DNA of 49,541 nucleotides from Candidatus Thiodiazotropha sp. (ex Epidulcina cf. delphinae) (GCA_025656505.1 JAHXHR010000008.1:1-49541), one strand, 5' to 3'. Shown: positions 1 to 7,173, counted from the stretch's first letter. Numbers and translations are program-made. Notes: generated by a model from the letters alone, not told the origin.

Positions 1-91
1 GGCCGGGGCATAATAGGCTGTCGTGACAAGCGAGGGCGAAAGGGGGACTGGGATGTCCCGTTTCGCATCCTGAGCGTCACGACACTCTTGT
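1..91. repeat. Structured repeat, copy 1 (cut by window edge)
   Basis: This segment aligns with 978-1066. Both begin GGCCGGGGC, share AGGCTGTCG, GCGAG, CTGGGATGTCC and end ACTCTTGT. The copies differ in sequence but keep the same fold. An outer stem pairs 19-27 with 76-84 (TGTCGTGAC/GTCACGACA). An inner stem pairs 36-41 with 61-66 (GCGAAA/TTTCGC) around a GGAC-TGGGAT-GTCC hairpin. Compensatory changes between the copies point to a functional RNA or single-stranded DNA structure rather than simple sequence duplication. The 5' part lies outside the window. The family was not identified. Confidence 0.6.
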
Positions 92-257
92 TTTCAAGTG
101 AATACTTTACAAAGCCAGTGTGCGGTTGTCCCTCTCTTTCGACAAGCCGTTGTAGGAGACTATTCCCTAACACGTGCCGCGCACGGTTGCCGAAACGGTG
201 CGTGTTATGAGGGGCTGGGTGACAGCCCGGCCAGTCATGCTTTAAATATTATGTTAT
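92..257. other. Non-coding, hairpin-rich leader upstream of orphan gene
   Basis: No convincing ORF is present. Two strong hairpins are visible. In the first, 123-130 pairs with 141-149 (CGGTTGTC/GACAAGCCG, one bulge). In the second, 168-179 pairs with 196-207 (12 bp including G-U pairs, TAACACG.../...CGTGTTA). A third short one is GGGCT...AGCCC around 215-231. The segment follows the structured repeat and precedes the ribosome binding site of the next gene, so it may be part of a longer structured element. Confidence 0.4.
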
Positions 258-299
258 ATGGGGATATGTAGGGTCGCTCAAATGAAGGAGGTGTTAGGA

Positions 300-800
300 A
301 TGGAAAAGAATGATAAAACCCTTTGCAATACCACGGCTGAAGTCACCGAAACATCATCTAAGGATGGAACGGCAACTCGGACTTGTTCAGGAAAATGTGG
401 AGATACAAAGGTTGACCCGATAGATTGCCCGCCTGGGCACTCTCCAATTTTGGATTGCACCAGTAATCCACCTACGATTAGCTGCTATGATCATCGAAAA
501 ATTGAATTCTCAAAGGAACAGCTTCGATTCTTGACTGAAGAAATTTCTGCGTCAATTCGTGGTGGCCAAGCAGCGGCACGAAATACAGTACGTGGCGCGG
601 CTGGGATTTTGGGAGATGACTGTTCAAAATTCAGTTTTGAGGTCAATGGAAATCAATATAGCTTTAGCAAAGCTGGGCATGAATCTTGGGTTGAAACAGT
701 CAAGTATTCCAAACGCCACAATACAGATGTTAATGTGGTTGACAATGGGATCAAGAATTCTGATGGGAAATTCAAACCTCTTGAAATTTATGATGCTTAA
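300..800 (+). CDS. Orphan cysteine-containing protein, 166 aa
   Basis: I do not recognise this protein. An ATG at 258 is in frame, but the ATG at 300 has an excellent AGGAGG at 286-291 with 8-nt spacing, so I start there. The N-terminal third is Thr/Ser/Asp-rich and carries scattered cysteines (TLCNTT, RTCSGKCGD, IDCPPGHSP, LDCTSN, ISCYDH). A CSGKC and a nearby DCPPGH pair could bind metal or form disulfides. There is no signal peptide or membrane segment. The C-terminal part contains NGNQYSFSKAGHESW, then ends EIYDA. The gene is visibly more AT-rich than the genes after 3781 and lies between two copies of a structured repeat, which suggests acquired DNA. Function unknown. Confidence 0.6.
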   Translation: MEKNDKTLCNTTAEVTETSSKDGTATRTCSGKCGDTKVDPIDCPPGHSPILDCTSNPPTISCYDHRKIEFSKEQLRFLTEEISASIRGGQAAARNTVRGAAGILGDDCSKFSFEVNGNQYSFSKAGHESWVETVKYSKRHNTDVNVVDNGIKNSDGKFKPLEIYDA

Positions 801-808
801 CTCTCTCG

Positions 809-1066
809 CTAACCGCCATGGAGAGCGAAGCGAAGGCGGTTAGTCCCCGGTAGGCGTAGGCGCGGGCGTATGATCGAAGGTGAGAGCGTAAGCGAACGCC
901 GTAGATCATATGCAAGCGCATCCGACACGCCGTCTAGCCATTTGAGGGAGTGCTGCGAAGCGGCACGGACGCAGGGCGGCCGGGGCCTTAAAGGCTGTCG
1001 CGTTGGCGAGTCGATTTTGGGGGCTGGGATGTCCCAAAATCTATCACGAGGTAGCGATACTCTTGT
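809..1066. ncRNA. Multi-stem structured RNA-like element (contains repeat copy 2)
   Basis: The segment folds as a nested series of stems. A 9-bp stem pairs 809-817 with 835-843 (CTAACCGCC/GGCGGTTAG). CCCCGG at 845-850 can pair long-range with CCGGGG at 980-985. Inside that lie TATGATC/GATCATA and GTGCTGC-GAA-GCGGCAC hairpins. The last part (978-1066) is the second copy of the repeat at 1-91, with stems 996-1001/1054-1059 and 1013-1019/1035-1041. The ORFs that can be read through it on either strand have no protein character. Strand of transcription is not certain; the order of stems and the downstream intron suggest plus. Size and layout recall transposon-associated structured RNAs such as HEARO/omega RNA, but no IscB-like gene is nearby and I cannot confirm the family. 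Confidence 0.5.
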
Positions 1067-1136
1067 GCTTACGGTCTTAGCTTGATACCCACTCAAAATG
1101 AGATCTTGTAATGAGTATCGTGAACCCAGACATCCA

Positions 1137-1600
1137 GTGCGCCGAGCTAAATCGGCAAAAGATTGGAGGTGAAAGCCCTCTACCCGGAAAGGTGTAGCGA
1201 GCCGCCGGGGCCCCGAGTCATGGGCCGCATTCCGTAAGGGCTGGGGTTAAGCGTTGACAGGGGAAAGCATAGGCTCAGTATTGAGTTCCGAAAACAAGAT
1301 CGAGAGTGCCGACCTCGTTGGGTGATAGGGAAGGCAACACAGCTTTATCGCGTAACCGTGAGCGATAAGGCTGACTCTCCGGAGTCGTAGACCTGGTGCA
1401 TGTGCAGATGTCTTTTGAGCGGAACCCGGGAGATCCCGTCTATCACAGGAGCACTGTCTATCACTGAGGACAGTGCCGATAGAGGAAAGCGAACAGCATA
1501 AGTTCTAGCGAGCACTAGAGAGAGGAGCAAGGGGCCAGTTCTCGCATTGTAACCTCCGCCAGGAGGCGGGAGACTCAGAACATGGCTAGACCACTACACG
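1137..1600 (+). mobile_element. Group II intron, 5' fragment without intron-encoded protein
   Basis: The segment begins GTGCG, the canonical group II intron 5' end. It contains the domain I signature GGAGGTGAAAGCCCTC and the conserved stretches GAGTTCCGAAAACAAG, GTAGACCTGGTGCATGTGC and GAGCGGAACCCGGGAGATCC, which I associate with proteobacterial group II introns upstream of the reverse-transcriptase ORF. After about 1600 the sequence switches to a vapC remnant. No reverse transcriptase/maturase ORF and no domain V hairpin (GAGC...GTTC type) follow. The element is therefore a decayed 5' fragment covering roughly domains I to early IV and is not expected to splice or move by itself. The exact 3' limit is uncertain. 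Confidence 0.75.
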
Positions 1601-1617
1601 GATAGAGTTTGCTGGAG

Positions 1618-1809
1618 CCTTGTACCACACCGGCAGATCGTCGTTATGGCGAATTACGAACCCACCTGGAGCTGCGGGGGGGGATAGCTATAGGGCCTAA
1701 TGATATGCTCATCGCTGCCCATGCCCTGGATTATGTCGTGATTACTGCCAATGTTGGTGAGTCCTCCCGTGTGCCTGGGCTAAAAGTGGAGAACTGGCTG
1801 GAAGTATAA
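1618..1809 (+). pseudogene. vapC: VapC-type PIN-domain toxin, C-terminal remnant
   Basis: About 63 residues match the C-terminal half of VapC ribonuclease toxins: RYGELRTHLELRG, IGPNDMLIAAHAL and SRVPGLKVENW are typical family blocks, with the late PIN acidic position in PNDMLIAAHA. The N-terminal half with the first catalytic aspartate and the VapB antitoxin gene are absent; group II intron sequence abuts the break. Intact VapC cleaves RNA (often initiator tRNA) as half of a toxin-antitoxin pair. This copy cannot form a complete active site and is best read as debris left by insertion and deletion at the intron boundary. Confidence 0.8.
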
Positions 1810-1881
1810 TTAAGGATGGATCAGCGAGCCTGGTGTGTCCAATACTCTCATAGCGCTAGGAATTCAGGCCTTGATCAAGTG

Positions 1882-2358
1882 TCATTGCTGCTTCATGACC
1901 TGATCCCAAAAACGATTCCAGAAACCCCGTTGCTCTTCTATCCGGTCAAGTCGCTGTTCGATGGTGTGCAAGGCGTTGGAGAGTTGCTCGTCAGTTGGTT
2001 GGGAAGAGGGACGCTGATTATCCATGATCAATTGCTCCAGCCATTCGCTGATCGTAATCCCCTGCAGATCCGCCGCCGCCTGGGTGATCCGTTTGGCTTC
2101 GGCTGAAACCTTTTCCAAGCTCCACTGCTGGGCCGGTCTTGTTTTATTCGTTTTCGTCGCCTTGGGTGGAGGTTTCTTGTGGGTTGCGGTGGGTTTGGTC
2201 TTGACCGTCTGGCTGGGATGGGCTTGAGCATTTTTTCTCTTCTTCTTGCCTTTCAGGGTAATAGGCCGCTGCGGCATGGTTGAGTAGTCGCGGGTTGGCC
2301 TTTTGGGCGGTTTTTTCGGGATGGGCGCAGGCCGCTTGTCGCTGGTATCATCTGCCAT
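1882..2358 (-). CDS. Lys/Pro-rich hypothetical protein, 158 aa
   Basis: Not assigned to a family. Roughly the first 85 residues are low-complexity and strongly basic (KKPPKRPTRD, KGKKKRKNAQ, KKPPPKATKT), which suggests a disordered nucleic-acid-binding tail. The C-terminal half is helical: SAEAKRITQAAADLQGITIS followed by EWLEQLI resembles the short helix-turn-helix-like block found near the N-terminus of some polar-organising and ribbon-helix-helix-like proteins. A predicted coiled coil follows (NALHTIEQRLDRIEEQRG). There is no signal peptide or membrane segment. It converges with the vapC remnant. The ribosome binding site is weak, so an internal start is possible, but the long uninterrupted frame and biased composition support a real gene. 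Confidence 0.6.
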   Translation of the reverse strand: MADDTSDKRPAPIPKKPPKRPTRDYSTMPQRPITLKGKKKRKNAQAHPSQTVKTKPTATHKKPPPKATKTNKTRPAQQWSLEKVSAEAKRITQAAADLQGITISEWLEQLIMDNQRPSSQPTDEQLSNALHTIEQRLDRIEEQRGFWNRFWDQVMKQQ

Positions 2359-2579
2359 GAGATTGAAATGTATGGTTAGTGGTCATTCGGCGCTGGAAAC
2401 GCTGCTATTCGCAGTAGTGTAGCGGAAATAGCTCTTGGCAGGGAAAGCCGGCGTCTTCAATGGAGAAAGGGTAGGGTGGCGGGAGCGTTGAAGCGTGGAT
2501 GCCGAAGCGGGCAGGCACGGGTCGATGGCCAACCTCCCCCTGGGTGAAGGAGGAGGCCGACGCTCAGGTGAAATCCGCT

Positions 2580-2678
2580 TTAGCTAAACAGGCTGACGAG
2601 GACGGAAACGATCCAGATTCCTGCTGCGGCAAGGATTAAGGTGTCCATGGAGACAAAGGTTTGGTTTGGCGCTTTCAT
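2580..2678 (-). CDS. Small membrane peptide, 32 aa
   Basis: A short frame on the minus strand encodes 32 residues: a polar N-terminus (MKAPNQTFVSMD) and one hydrophobic helix (TLILAAAGIWIVSVLVSLF) ending at Ser-TAA. The start is preceded by GGGAGG (complement of 2687-2692) at ideal spacing, the strongest argument for translation. The layout of a short hydrophilic head and a single transmembrane segment is that of small inner-membrane proteins. It lies in its own intergenic space upstream of rnpB with no overlapping gene. Beyond its stop, GGCC-CCTCC/GGAGG-GGCC symmetry near 2539-2572 could form a hairpin. Function unknown; a chance ORF is possible. Confidence 0.5.
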   Translation of the reverse strand: MKAPNQTFVSMDTLILAAAGIWIVSVLVSLFS

Positions 2679-3080
2679 GGTTTTACCTCCCAACTACTCT
2701 CGGTAGACCGATACTGCTATGTGCCAAAGCCCCGATCCAAACTACTGACGACAACTGGGGCGAACGTTCAAAGTCGGTTCCATGAGCCTGATCTCTCAGT
2801 TGGCCATCCTTGTTATCGGGAAGTGACCGCCTTTGGGTGCCGATAAGCAGGAACTTCTCTCTATATTGCGGCAAAATAGGCGGATAATTCACCCTTGGCA
2901 TTGAGAATTCGCAATTCAACACCTGTTATGCGCAAAAAGGAGGCAAATCTCACATATTTTAGTGAAGTGTGCGATTGCGGTTCCAATGTCCCCCGATTAA
3001 AAACAGTGTGGCATTGGGCCTCACCGGGTTACGCCGCTCATCCGGGCTTTGAGCGCTTGGCGATGGATTGATCGTGAGAC
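2679..3080. other. Intergenic stretch without a supported gene
   Basis: About 400 nt between the small membrane peptide gene and the rnpB promoter. Short frames on both strands (up to about 79 codons) have no ribosome binding sites or recognisable composition. I see no clear repeat or transposase motif. The promoter of the minus-strand small gene should lie in its left part, but no convincing -35/-10 pair was found. Confidence 0.4.
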
Positions 3081-3109
3081 TTGCCAGAGGCCGGACAAAG
3101 CCCTAGAGT
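3081..3109 (+). promoter_or_regulatory. Sigma70-type promoter of rnpB
   Basis: TTGCCA at 3081-3086 and TAGAGT at 3104-3109 are separated by exactly 17 nt. The predicted start, 7-8 nt beyond the -10, coincides with the first base of the RNase P RNA P1 stem at 3117. This positional agreement is the main support. Confidence 0.65.
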
Positions 3110-3116
3110 GGAGTCA

Positions 3117-3484
3117 GGGAGTCGGCCGGGCAGTCGCTGCACCGTTCAGCGGTGCGGAGGAAAGTCCGGGCTCCGGCGGGCAGGGTGCCAGGTAACGCCT
3201 GGGAGGCGCAAGCCTACGGAAAGTGCCACAGAAAATATACCGCCAGTGGTTTTTGACGACTGGTAAGGGTGAAAAGGTGCGGTAAGAGCGCACCGCACCG
3301 CTGGCAACAGCGGTGGCAGGGCAAACCCCACCTGGAGCAAGACCGAATAGAGGAACATACATACCTTCGGGTGAGTAGCGTGCGGCCCGCACGGTTCCCG
3401 GGTAGGTTGCTTGAGGTGTGCGGCGACGTACATCCCAGATGAATGACTGTCCTTGACAGAACCCGGCTTACAGGCCGACTCCCG
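3117..3484 (+). ncRNA. rnpB: RNase P RNA (type A)
   Basis: This is the catalytic RNA of ribonuclease P, which removes the 5' leader from precursor tRNAs. Conserved blocks match bacterial type A RNase P RNA: GAGGAAAGTCCGGGCTCC (CR-I), GGCAGGGTGCCAGGTAACGC, GGTAAGGGTGAAAAGGTGCG, GTAAGAGCGCACCG, and the 3' block GATGAATGACTGTCC...GACAGAACCCGGCTTA. P1 is closed by GGGAGTCGGCC (from 3117) pairing with GGCCGACTCCC (ending 3483). A T-run at 3492-3497 just past P1 probably serves as terminator. ORFs read across it, including one of 127 codons on the minus strand, are spurious. Length is normal for the class. Confidence 0.97.
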
Positions 3485-3633
3485 CATCCACTTTTTTCCA
3501 CTTGCCGATAGGCCCTCTGCAATCTCCATATTTTACTTTAGGTTACGGTGTCATCCCATTGTATTTCCAGTAGTAAATCTTGCCTGACATCCCTTTCGGT
3601 TATTGCGCCTAAGCTACTGAGCCATAAGACTTT

Positions 3634-3713
3634 TTACGGCATCAATCTTGACAGGTCGGTGAGTCGAGTCCTATTACGGCATCAATCTTGACAAGTCGGT
3701 GAGTCGAGTCCTA
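3634..3713 (+). repeat. Tandem 40-bp direct repeat carrying promoters
   Basis: Two adjacent 40-bp units (3634-3673 and 3674-3713) are identical except for one base (G at 3654, A at 3694). Each contains TTACGGCATC, TTGACA and GTCGGTGAGTCGAGTCC. The junction of the units completes the -10 element of the first promoter. The near-identity suggests a recent duplication. Confidence 0.9.
3648..3677 (+). promoter_or_regulatory. dcw promoter P1 (in first repeat unit)
   Basis: Consensus -35 TTGACA at 3648-3653, 18-nt spacer, -10 TATTAC at 3672-3677. It reads toward mraZ, about 95 nt upstream of the predicted translation start and upstream of the MraZ boxes. Confidence 0.6.
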
Positions 3714-3717
3714 ATAT
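3688..3717 (+). promoter_or_regulatory. dcw promoter P2 (in second repeat unit)
   Basis: Consensus -35 TTGACA at 3688-3693, 18-nt spacer, -10 TAATAT at 3712-3717, a better -10 than that of the upstream copy. The predicted transcription start near 3724 falls at the first MraZ box, so bound MraZ could block initiation here. Confidence 0.7.
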
Positions 3718-3726
3718 GGTTTAAAG

Positions 3727-3751
3727 TGGGAGAATGTGGAGAATTAGGGGA
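3727..3751 (+). promoter_or_regulatory. MraZ-box array
   Basis: TGGGA at 3727, TGGAG at 3737 and GGGGA at 3747 repeat with an exact 10-bp period. MraZ is known in other bacteria to bind TGGGN-type repeats with 10-bp periodicity upstream of its own gene and to repress the dcw operon. The array sits just downstream of the P2 -10 element. The second and third boxes are imperfect, so the assignment is inferred. Confidence 0.6.
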
Positions 3752-3780
3752 GGGGTTGGTTCATCTAGAGGGGCGCTGTT

Positions 3781-4236
3781 TTGTTTCGAGGGGTTTCATC
3801 ACTCAATCTGGATGCCAAGGGACGCATAGCGATACCGACCAGGTACCGTGATCAGCTTGCGGCAACCTGCGCCTCTGAATTGGTGATCACCGTCGATAAA
3901 GATCACTGTCTGTTGATCTATCCCAAACCCATTTGGCTCGAGATCGAAGAAAAACTCAAGGCGTTGCCGTCCTTTGATGAATCTGCGCGGAATCTGCAAC
4001 GGCTCTACATCGGTAATGCCCATGAGATCGATATGGACGGCCAGGGCCGCATTCTGTTGCCCCAGGAGTTGCGCCGGTTTGCCAAGCTCGACAAAAAGGT
4101 CGCGCTGGTTGGGCAGATCAATAAATTCGAGCTTTGGGACGAAGAGATCTGGAACGCAAGACAGGAGGCCTGGCTAGAGAAGGTGGATCTCACTAATCTC
4201 GATCTGCCGGCAGAGTTCAAGTCGCTTTCCATCTGA
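3781..4236 (+). CDS. mraZ: Transcriptional regulator MraZ
   Basis: MraZ is a DNA-binding regulator of the dcw cluster; it forms a ring of subunits built from two AbrB-like swapped-hairpin domains. Both domain signatures are visible: [15 protein letters not shown] at about residues 10-24 and [14 protein letters not shown] at about 84-97. The length of 151 aa is normal. The start is TTG, with AGAGGGG 7 nt upstream; [15 protein letters not shown] agrees with family N-termini and no nearby ATG does. It is the first gene of the cluster. The 10-bp-spaced boxes upstream are the expected autoregulatory target. Its stop overlaps the rsmH start (ATGA). Confidence 0.96.
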   Translation: MFRGVSSLNLDAKGRIAIPTRYRDQLAATCASELVITVDKDHCLLIYPKPIWLEIEEKLKALPSFDESARNLQRLYIGNAHEIDMDGQGRILLPQELRRFAKLDKKVALVGQINKFELWDEEIWNARQEAWLEKVDLTNLDLPAEFKSLSI

Positions 4237-5165
4237 TGAAACAGAAGCATCTTTCGGTACTGCCGCAGACCTCGGTGGAGGCGCTGAGAGTCGATCCGGC
4301 GGGTGTCTATATGGACGGCACCTTCGGTCGCGGCGGACACAGTGGATTGATTCTGGAGGCGCTGGGCGAACAGGGGCGTTTGATAGCCATCGACAGGGAT
4401 CCGCAGGCTGTGGCTTATGGACGGCATCTGTTTGGGCATGATGCTCGTTTCAGCATCGTACAGGAGAGCTTTTCCATGTTGGCTGATGTGGCGGAGCAGA
4501 CGGGTGTGATGGGACGGGTCAACGGGATTCTGTTGGACCTGGGGGTGTCGTCCCCCCAACTGGACCAGGCTGAACGCGGCTTCAGTTTCAGTAAGGACGG
4601 ACCGCTGGACATGCGTATGGATCCGGGCAGCGGTGTTTCGGCGGCTGAGTGGTTGGCCGGAGCGGAGATGACGGAGATAGCCGGGGTTCTGAAGACGTAT
4701 GGCGAGGAGCGTCATGCGAAACGCATCGCACGGGCGATCGTGGAAGCCAGGTCGGTCAGGCCGATCACCACTACCGTGCAGTTGGCGGAACTGGTAAGTC
4801 GCGCCAATCCCTCTCGGGAGAAGGGTAAACATCCGGCGACCCGAAGCTTCCAGGCGATACGCATCTTCATCAATGGTGAGTTGGATGCGCTGCGGATATC
4901 GCTTCAGCGTGTGCTGGATGTGTTGGCGTCGGGCGGCAGGTTGGTAATCATCAGTTTTCACTCACTCGAGGATCGCATCGTCAAACGTTTTATGCGCGAC
5001 CAGGCGAGAGGCGACAGCTTTCCCCCCGGTGTGCCGGTGACACGGGATCAGCTACAGCCACGCTTACGCCTGGTGGGTAAGGCCTTGCGCCCCGGGGAGG
5101 CGGAGGTGGCGGCGAATCCGCGCGCTCGTAGCGCGGTTTTGCGCGTGGCGGAGCGACGCTCTTGA
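4236..5165 (+). CDS. rsmH: 16S rRNA m4C1402 methyltransferase
   Basis: RsmH (MraW) N4-methylates C1402 of 16S rRNA in the ribosomal P site using S-adenosylmethionine. Family blocks are present: [13 protein letters not shown] with the SAM-binding loop (about residues 26-38), [18 protein letters not shown] (about 101-118), the helical insertion with [17 protein letters not shown], and [15 protein letters not shown] near the C-terminus. At 309 aa the length is normal. Its ATG overlaps the mraZ stop by one base and its stop overlaps the ftsL TTG start, so the three genes are translationally coupled. Confidence 0.97.
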   Translation: MKQKHLSVLPQTSVEALRVDPAGVYMDGTFGRGGHSGLILEALGEQGRLIAIDRDPQAVAYGRHLFGHDARFSIVQESFSMLADVAEQTGVMGRVNGILLDLGVSSPQLDQAERGFSFSKDGPLDMRMDPGSGVSAAEWLAGAEMTEIAGVLKTYGEERHAKRIARAIVEARSVRPITTTVQLAELVSRANPSREKGKHPATRSFQAIRIFINGELDALRISLQRVLDVLASGGRLVIISFHSLEDRIVKRFMRDQARGDSFPPGVPVTRDQLQPRLRLVGKALRPGEAEVAANPRARSAVLRVAERRS

Positions 5166-5434
5166 GTCGCACGGGTTACGGGTTGTTCGGCTTGCTGATC
5201 GCGGCAGTGCTGGCCTCGGCGGTAGCGGTCGTATACAGCAAGTATCTCAGTCGCAAACACTTTGCGGCCTTGCAGGAGTTGCATGCGGAACAGGAACGCA
5301 TAGCTATCGAGTGGGGGCGCTTGCAGTTGGAAGAGAGCACCTTGGCGACCCATTCGGAAGTGGAGAAAAGGGCGCGGGATGGATTGAAAATGCATCTGCC
5401 CGCTGTTAGTGAAGTCGTTGTGATCAGGCGCTGA
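5162..5434 (+). CDS. ftsL: Cell division protein FtsL
   Basis: FtsL is a small bitopic divisome protein that forms a complex with FtsB and FtsQ and helps activate FtsWI. The 90-residue product has the expected plan: short N-terminus, one transmembrane helix (about residues 6-26, [20 protein letters not shown]), then a heptad-like periplasmic coiled coil ([21 protein letters not shown]) and a short C-terminal segment. Sequence identity within the family is low, so the call rests on topology, size and position between rsmH and ftsI. The start is TTG at 5162, overlapping the rsmH stop. Confidence 0.9.
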   Translation: MSRTGYGLFGLLIAAVLASAVAVVYSKYLSRKHFAALQELHAEQERIAIEWGRLQLEESTLATHSEVEKRARDGLKMHLPAVSEVVVIRR

Positions 5435-5436
5435 AA

Positions 5437-7173
5437 ATGGTGGGTGCGAAGAAAAGAAAGGCGAATCAGGCTGAAATCGTAAGGCTACCGAGCTATCGCG
5501 CCCGGCGTTATACCGTGCTCGCGGTAATCGGCTTGGCCTACGCCTCCCTGGCCTGGCAGTCATTGGATCGCCAGGTGTTTCAGACCGCCTTTCTGCAGGA
5601 GCAGGGAGAGCGTCGTTATCTGCGCACCATGAAGGTCAGCGCCAGTCGAGGCATGATCACGGACCGGAATAGCGAACCTTTGGCGATCAGCACTCCGGTG
5701 AAGAGTGTTGCCGTCAATCCGCGCCTGATCAAGAGCGATAATCAGACCATCGGCGCCTTGGCCTCTACCCTGGACCTCGATCCGGATCGTCTGCGCCGTC
5801 TGCTCTCCAGCGATAGAAGCTTTGTCTATCTCAAACGGCGCATCAACCCCGATCTTGCGGAGCAGGTGCGGGCGCTCGATCTGGACGGTATCGATCTGCT
5901 TTCGGAGTATCGGCGTTTCTACCCAAGCGGCGAGGTGATGTCCCAGATGGTGGGGTTTACCAACATAGACGATCAGGGACAGGAAGGGATGGAGCTGGCC
6001 TACGACGAATGGTTGAGCGGCGTTCCGGGGGCTAAGCGGGTGATCAAGGACGGCAAAGGCCGGGTGGTGGAGCAGGTGGAGAATATCCGCAGCCCCTCTC
6101 CAGGCAAGGATCTGGTGTTGAGTATCGATCGCAGGTTGCAGTTCCTCGCCTATCGGGAACTCAAGGCCGCAGTCGGTAAACACAGCGCCCGTTCAGGTTC
6201 GGCGGTCATTCTGGATGCCCGTAGCGGCGAGATATTGGCGATGGTCAACAGCCCTTCCTACAATCCGAATGCCCATCGCGGCCGCCGTTCCGGCAGTCTG
6301 CGCAATCGGGTGGTGACCGATGTCTTCGAACCGGGATCTACGATTAAGCCGTTTACCGTGGCCGCGGCGCTGGAAATGGGGCGGTTCAAGCCCACCACAC
6401 CCATCGATGTTTCTCCGGGCCAGATGAAGGTGGGGCGTTATCTGGTGAGGGACAGCCGCAACTACGGCATGATCGACGTGGCTACGGTATTGCGCAAGTC
6501 GAGTAACGTGGGAGCCAGCAAGATCGCCCTGTCGATGCGCCCCGAGTCGTTATGGAAACTCTATGCCGAAATGGGCTTCGGCGAGAGTCCCTACAGTCAG
6601 TTCCCAGGGGAGTCGAGCGGAAGACTGCCGCACTATTCCGACTGGTCGTCCTTCGAACAAGCGACGCTCTCCTTCGGCTATGGTCTCTCCGTGACACCGC
6701 TACAACTTGCCCGAGCCTATGCGGTATTGGCCAATGACGGGGTGCGCCTGCCGGTATCCCTGTTGAAGTTGGAACGGCCGGCGGAGGGTGAGCGGGTGAT
6801 TCGCAAGAGCACCGCCCGGACCCTGATGAAGATGTTGGAGGCGGTGGTGAGCAGCGAGGGCACAGCGCCTCTGGCGGCGGTTCCCGGCTACCGTGTGGCG
6901 GGTAAGACCGGCACCGCCAAGAAATCGGTGGCGGGCGGCTATGCGGTGGACAAATACCTCTCTCTGTTCGTCGGCATCGCCCCAGCCAGCGATCCGCGCC
7001 TGGTCATGGCGGTGTTCATCGACGAACCGAGGGGCGAGGATTACTACGGCGGCCTGGTGGCGGGTCCTGTCTTTTCCAAGGTGATGAGCGGAGGATTGCG
7101 TCTGTTGAATATTCCCCCCGATAAACCCTGGCATGAGAATACCCTGATGGCCCGGCTGGGAGAGAAGGAATGA
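5437..7173 (+). CDS. ftsI: Septal peptidoglycan transpeptidase (PBP3)
   Basis: FtsI is the class B penicillin-binding protein that cross-links septal peptidoglycan together with FtsW. A transmembrane anchor lies near residues 25-43 (TVLAVIGLAYASLAW), then the PBP dimerisation domain (SRGMITDRNSEPLAIS; GLVGFT-like MVGFTNIDDQGQEGMELAYD). The transpeptidase motifs are intact: nucleophile Ser301 in PGSTIKPF, S355-S-N357, and K490-T-G-T. The length of 578 aa is normal. It starts 2 nt after the ftsL stop and overlaps the murE start by 4 nt. Confidence 0.97.
   Translation: MVGAKKRKANQAEIVRLPSYRARRYTVLAVIGLAYASLAWQSLDRQVFQTAFLQEQGERRYLRTMKVSASRGMITDRNSEPLAISTPVKSVAVNPRLIKSDNQTIGALASTLDLDPDRLRRLLSSDRSFVYLKRRINPDLAEQVRALDLDGIDLLSEYRRFYPSGEVMSQMVGFTNIDDQGQEGMELAYDEWLSGVPGAKRVIKDGKGRVVEQVENIRSPSPGKDLVLSIDRRLQFLAYRELKAAVGKHSARSGSAVILDARSGEILAMVNSPSYNPNAHRGRRSGSLRNRVVTDVFEPGSTIKPFTVAAALEMGRFKPTTPIDVSPGQMKVGRYLVRDSRNYGMIDVATVLRKSSNVGASKIALSMRPESLWKLYAEMGFGESPYSQFPGESSGRLPHYSDWSSFEQATLSFGYGLSVTPLQLARAYAVLANDGVRLPVSLLKLERPAEGERVIRKSTARTLMKMLEAVVSSEGTAPLAAVPGYRVAGKTGTAKKSVAGGYAVDKYLSLFVGIAPASDPRLVMAVFIDEPRGEDYYGGLVAGPVFSKVMSGGLRLLNIPPDKPWHENTLMARLGEKE

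Noticed and set aside
809-1096. Short ORFs on both strands (71-95 codons) in the structured element
   Set aside because: Arg/Ser/Pro-rich translations of hairpin sequence, no ribosome binding sites; the RNA structure explains the sequence better.
2683-2922. 79-codon minus-strand ORF that might be a degraded transposase
   Set aside because: No transposase motif, catalytic residues or inverted repeats could be seen.
3114-3529. Minus-strand ORFs of 92-127 codons across the RNase P RNA gene
   Set aside because: They lie entirely within the conserved rnpB structure; such frames are common spurious annotations over RNase P RNA.
4005-4961. 318-codon minus-strand ORF antisense to mraZ/rsmH
   Set aside because: Overlaps two clear genes; composition is that of an antisense shadow in GC-rich DNA, with no ribosome binding site or family motifs.
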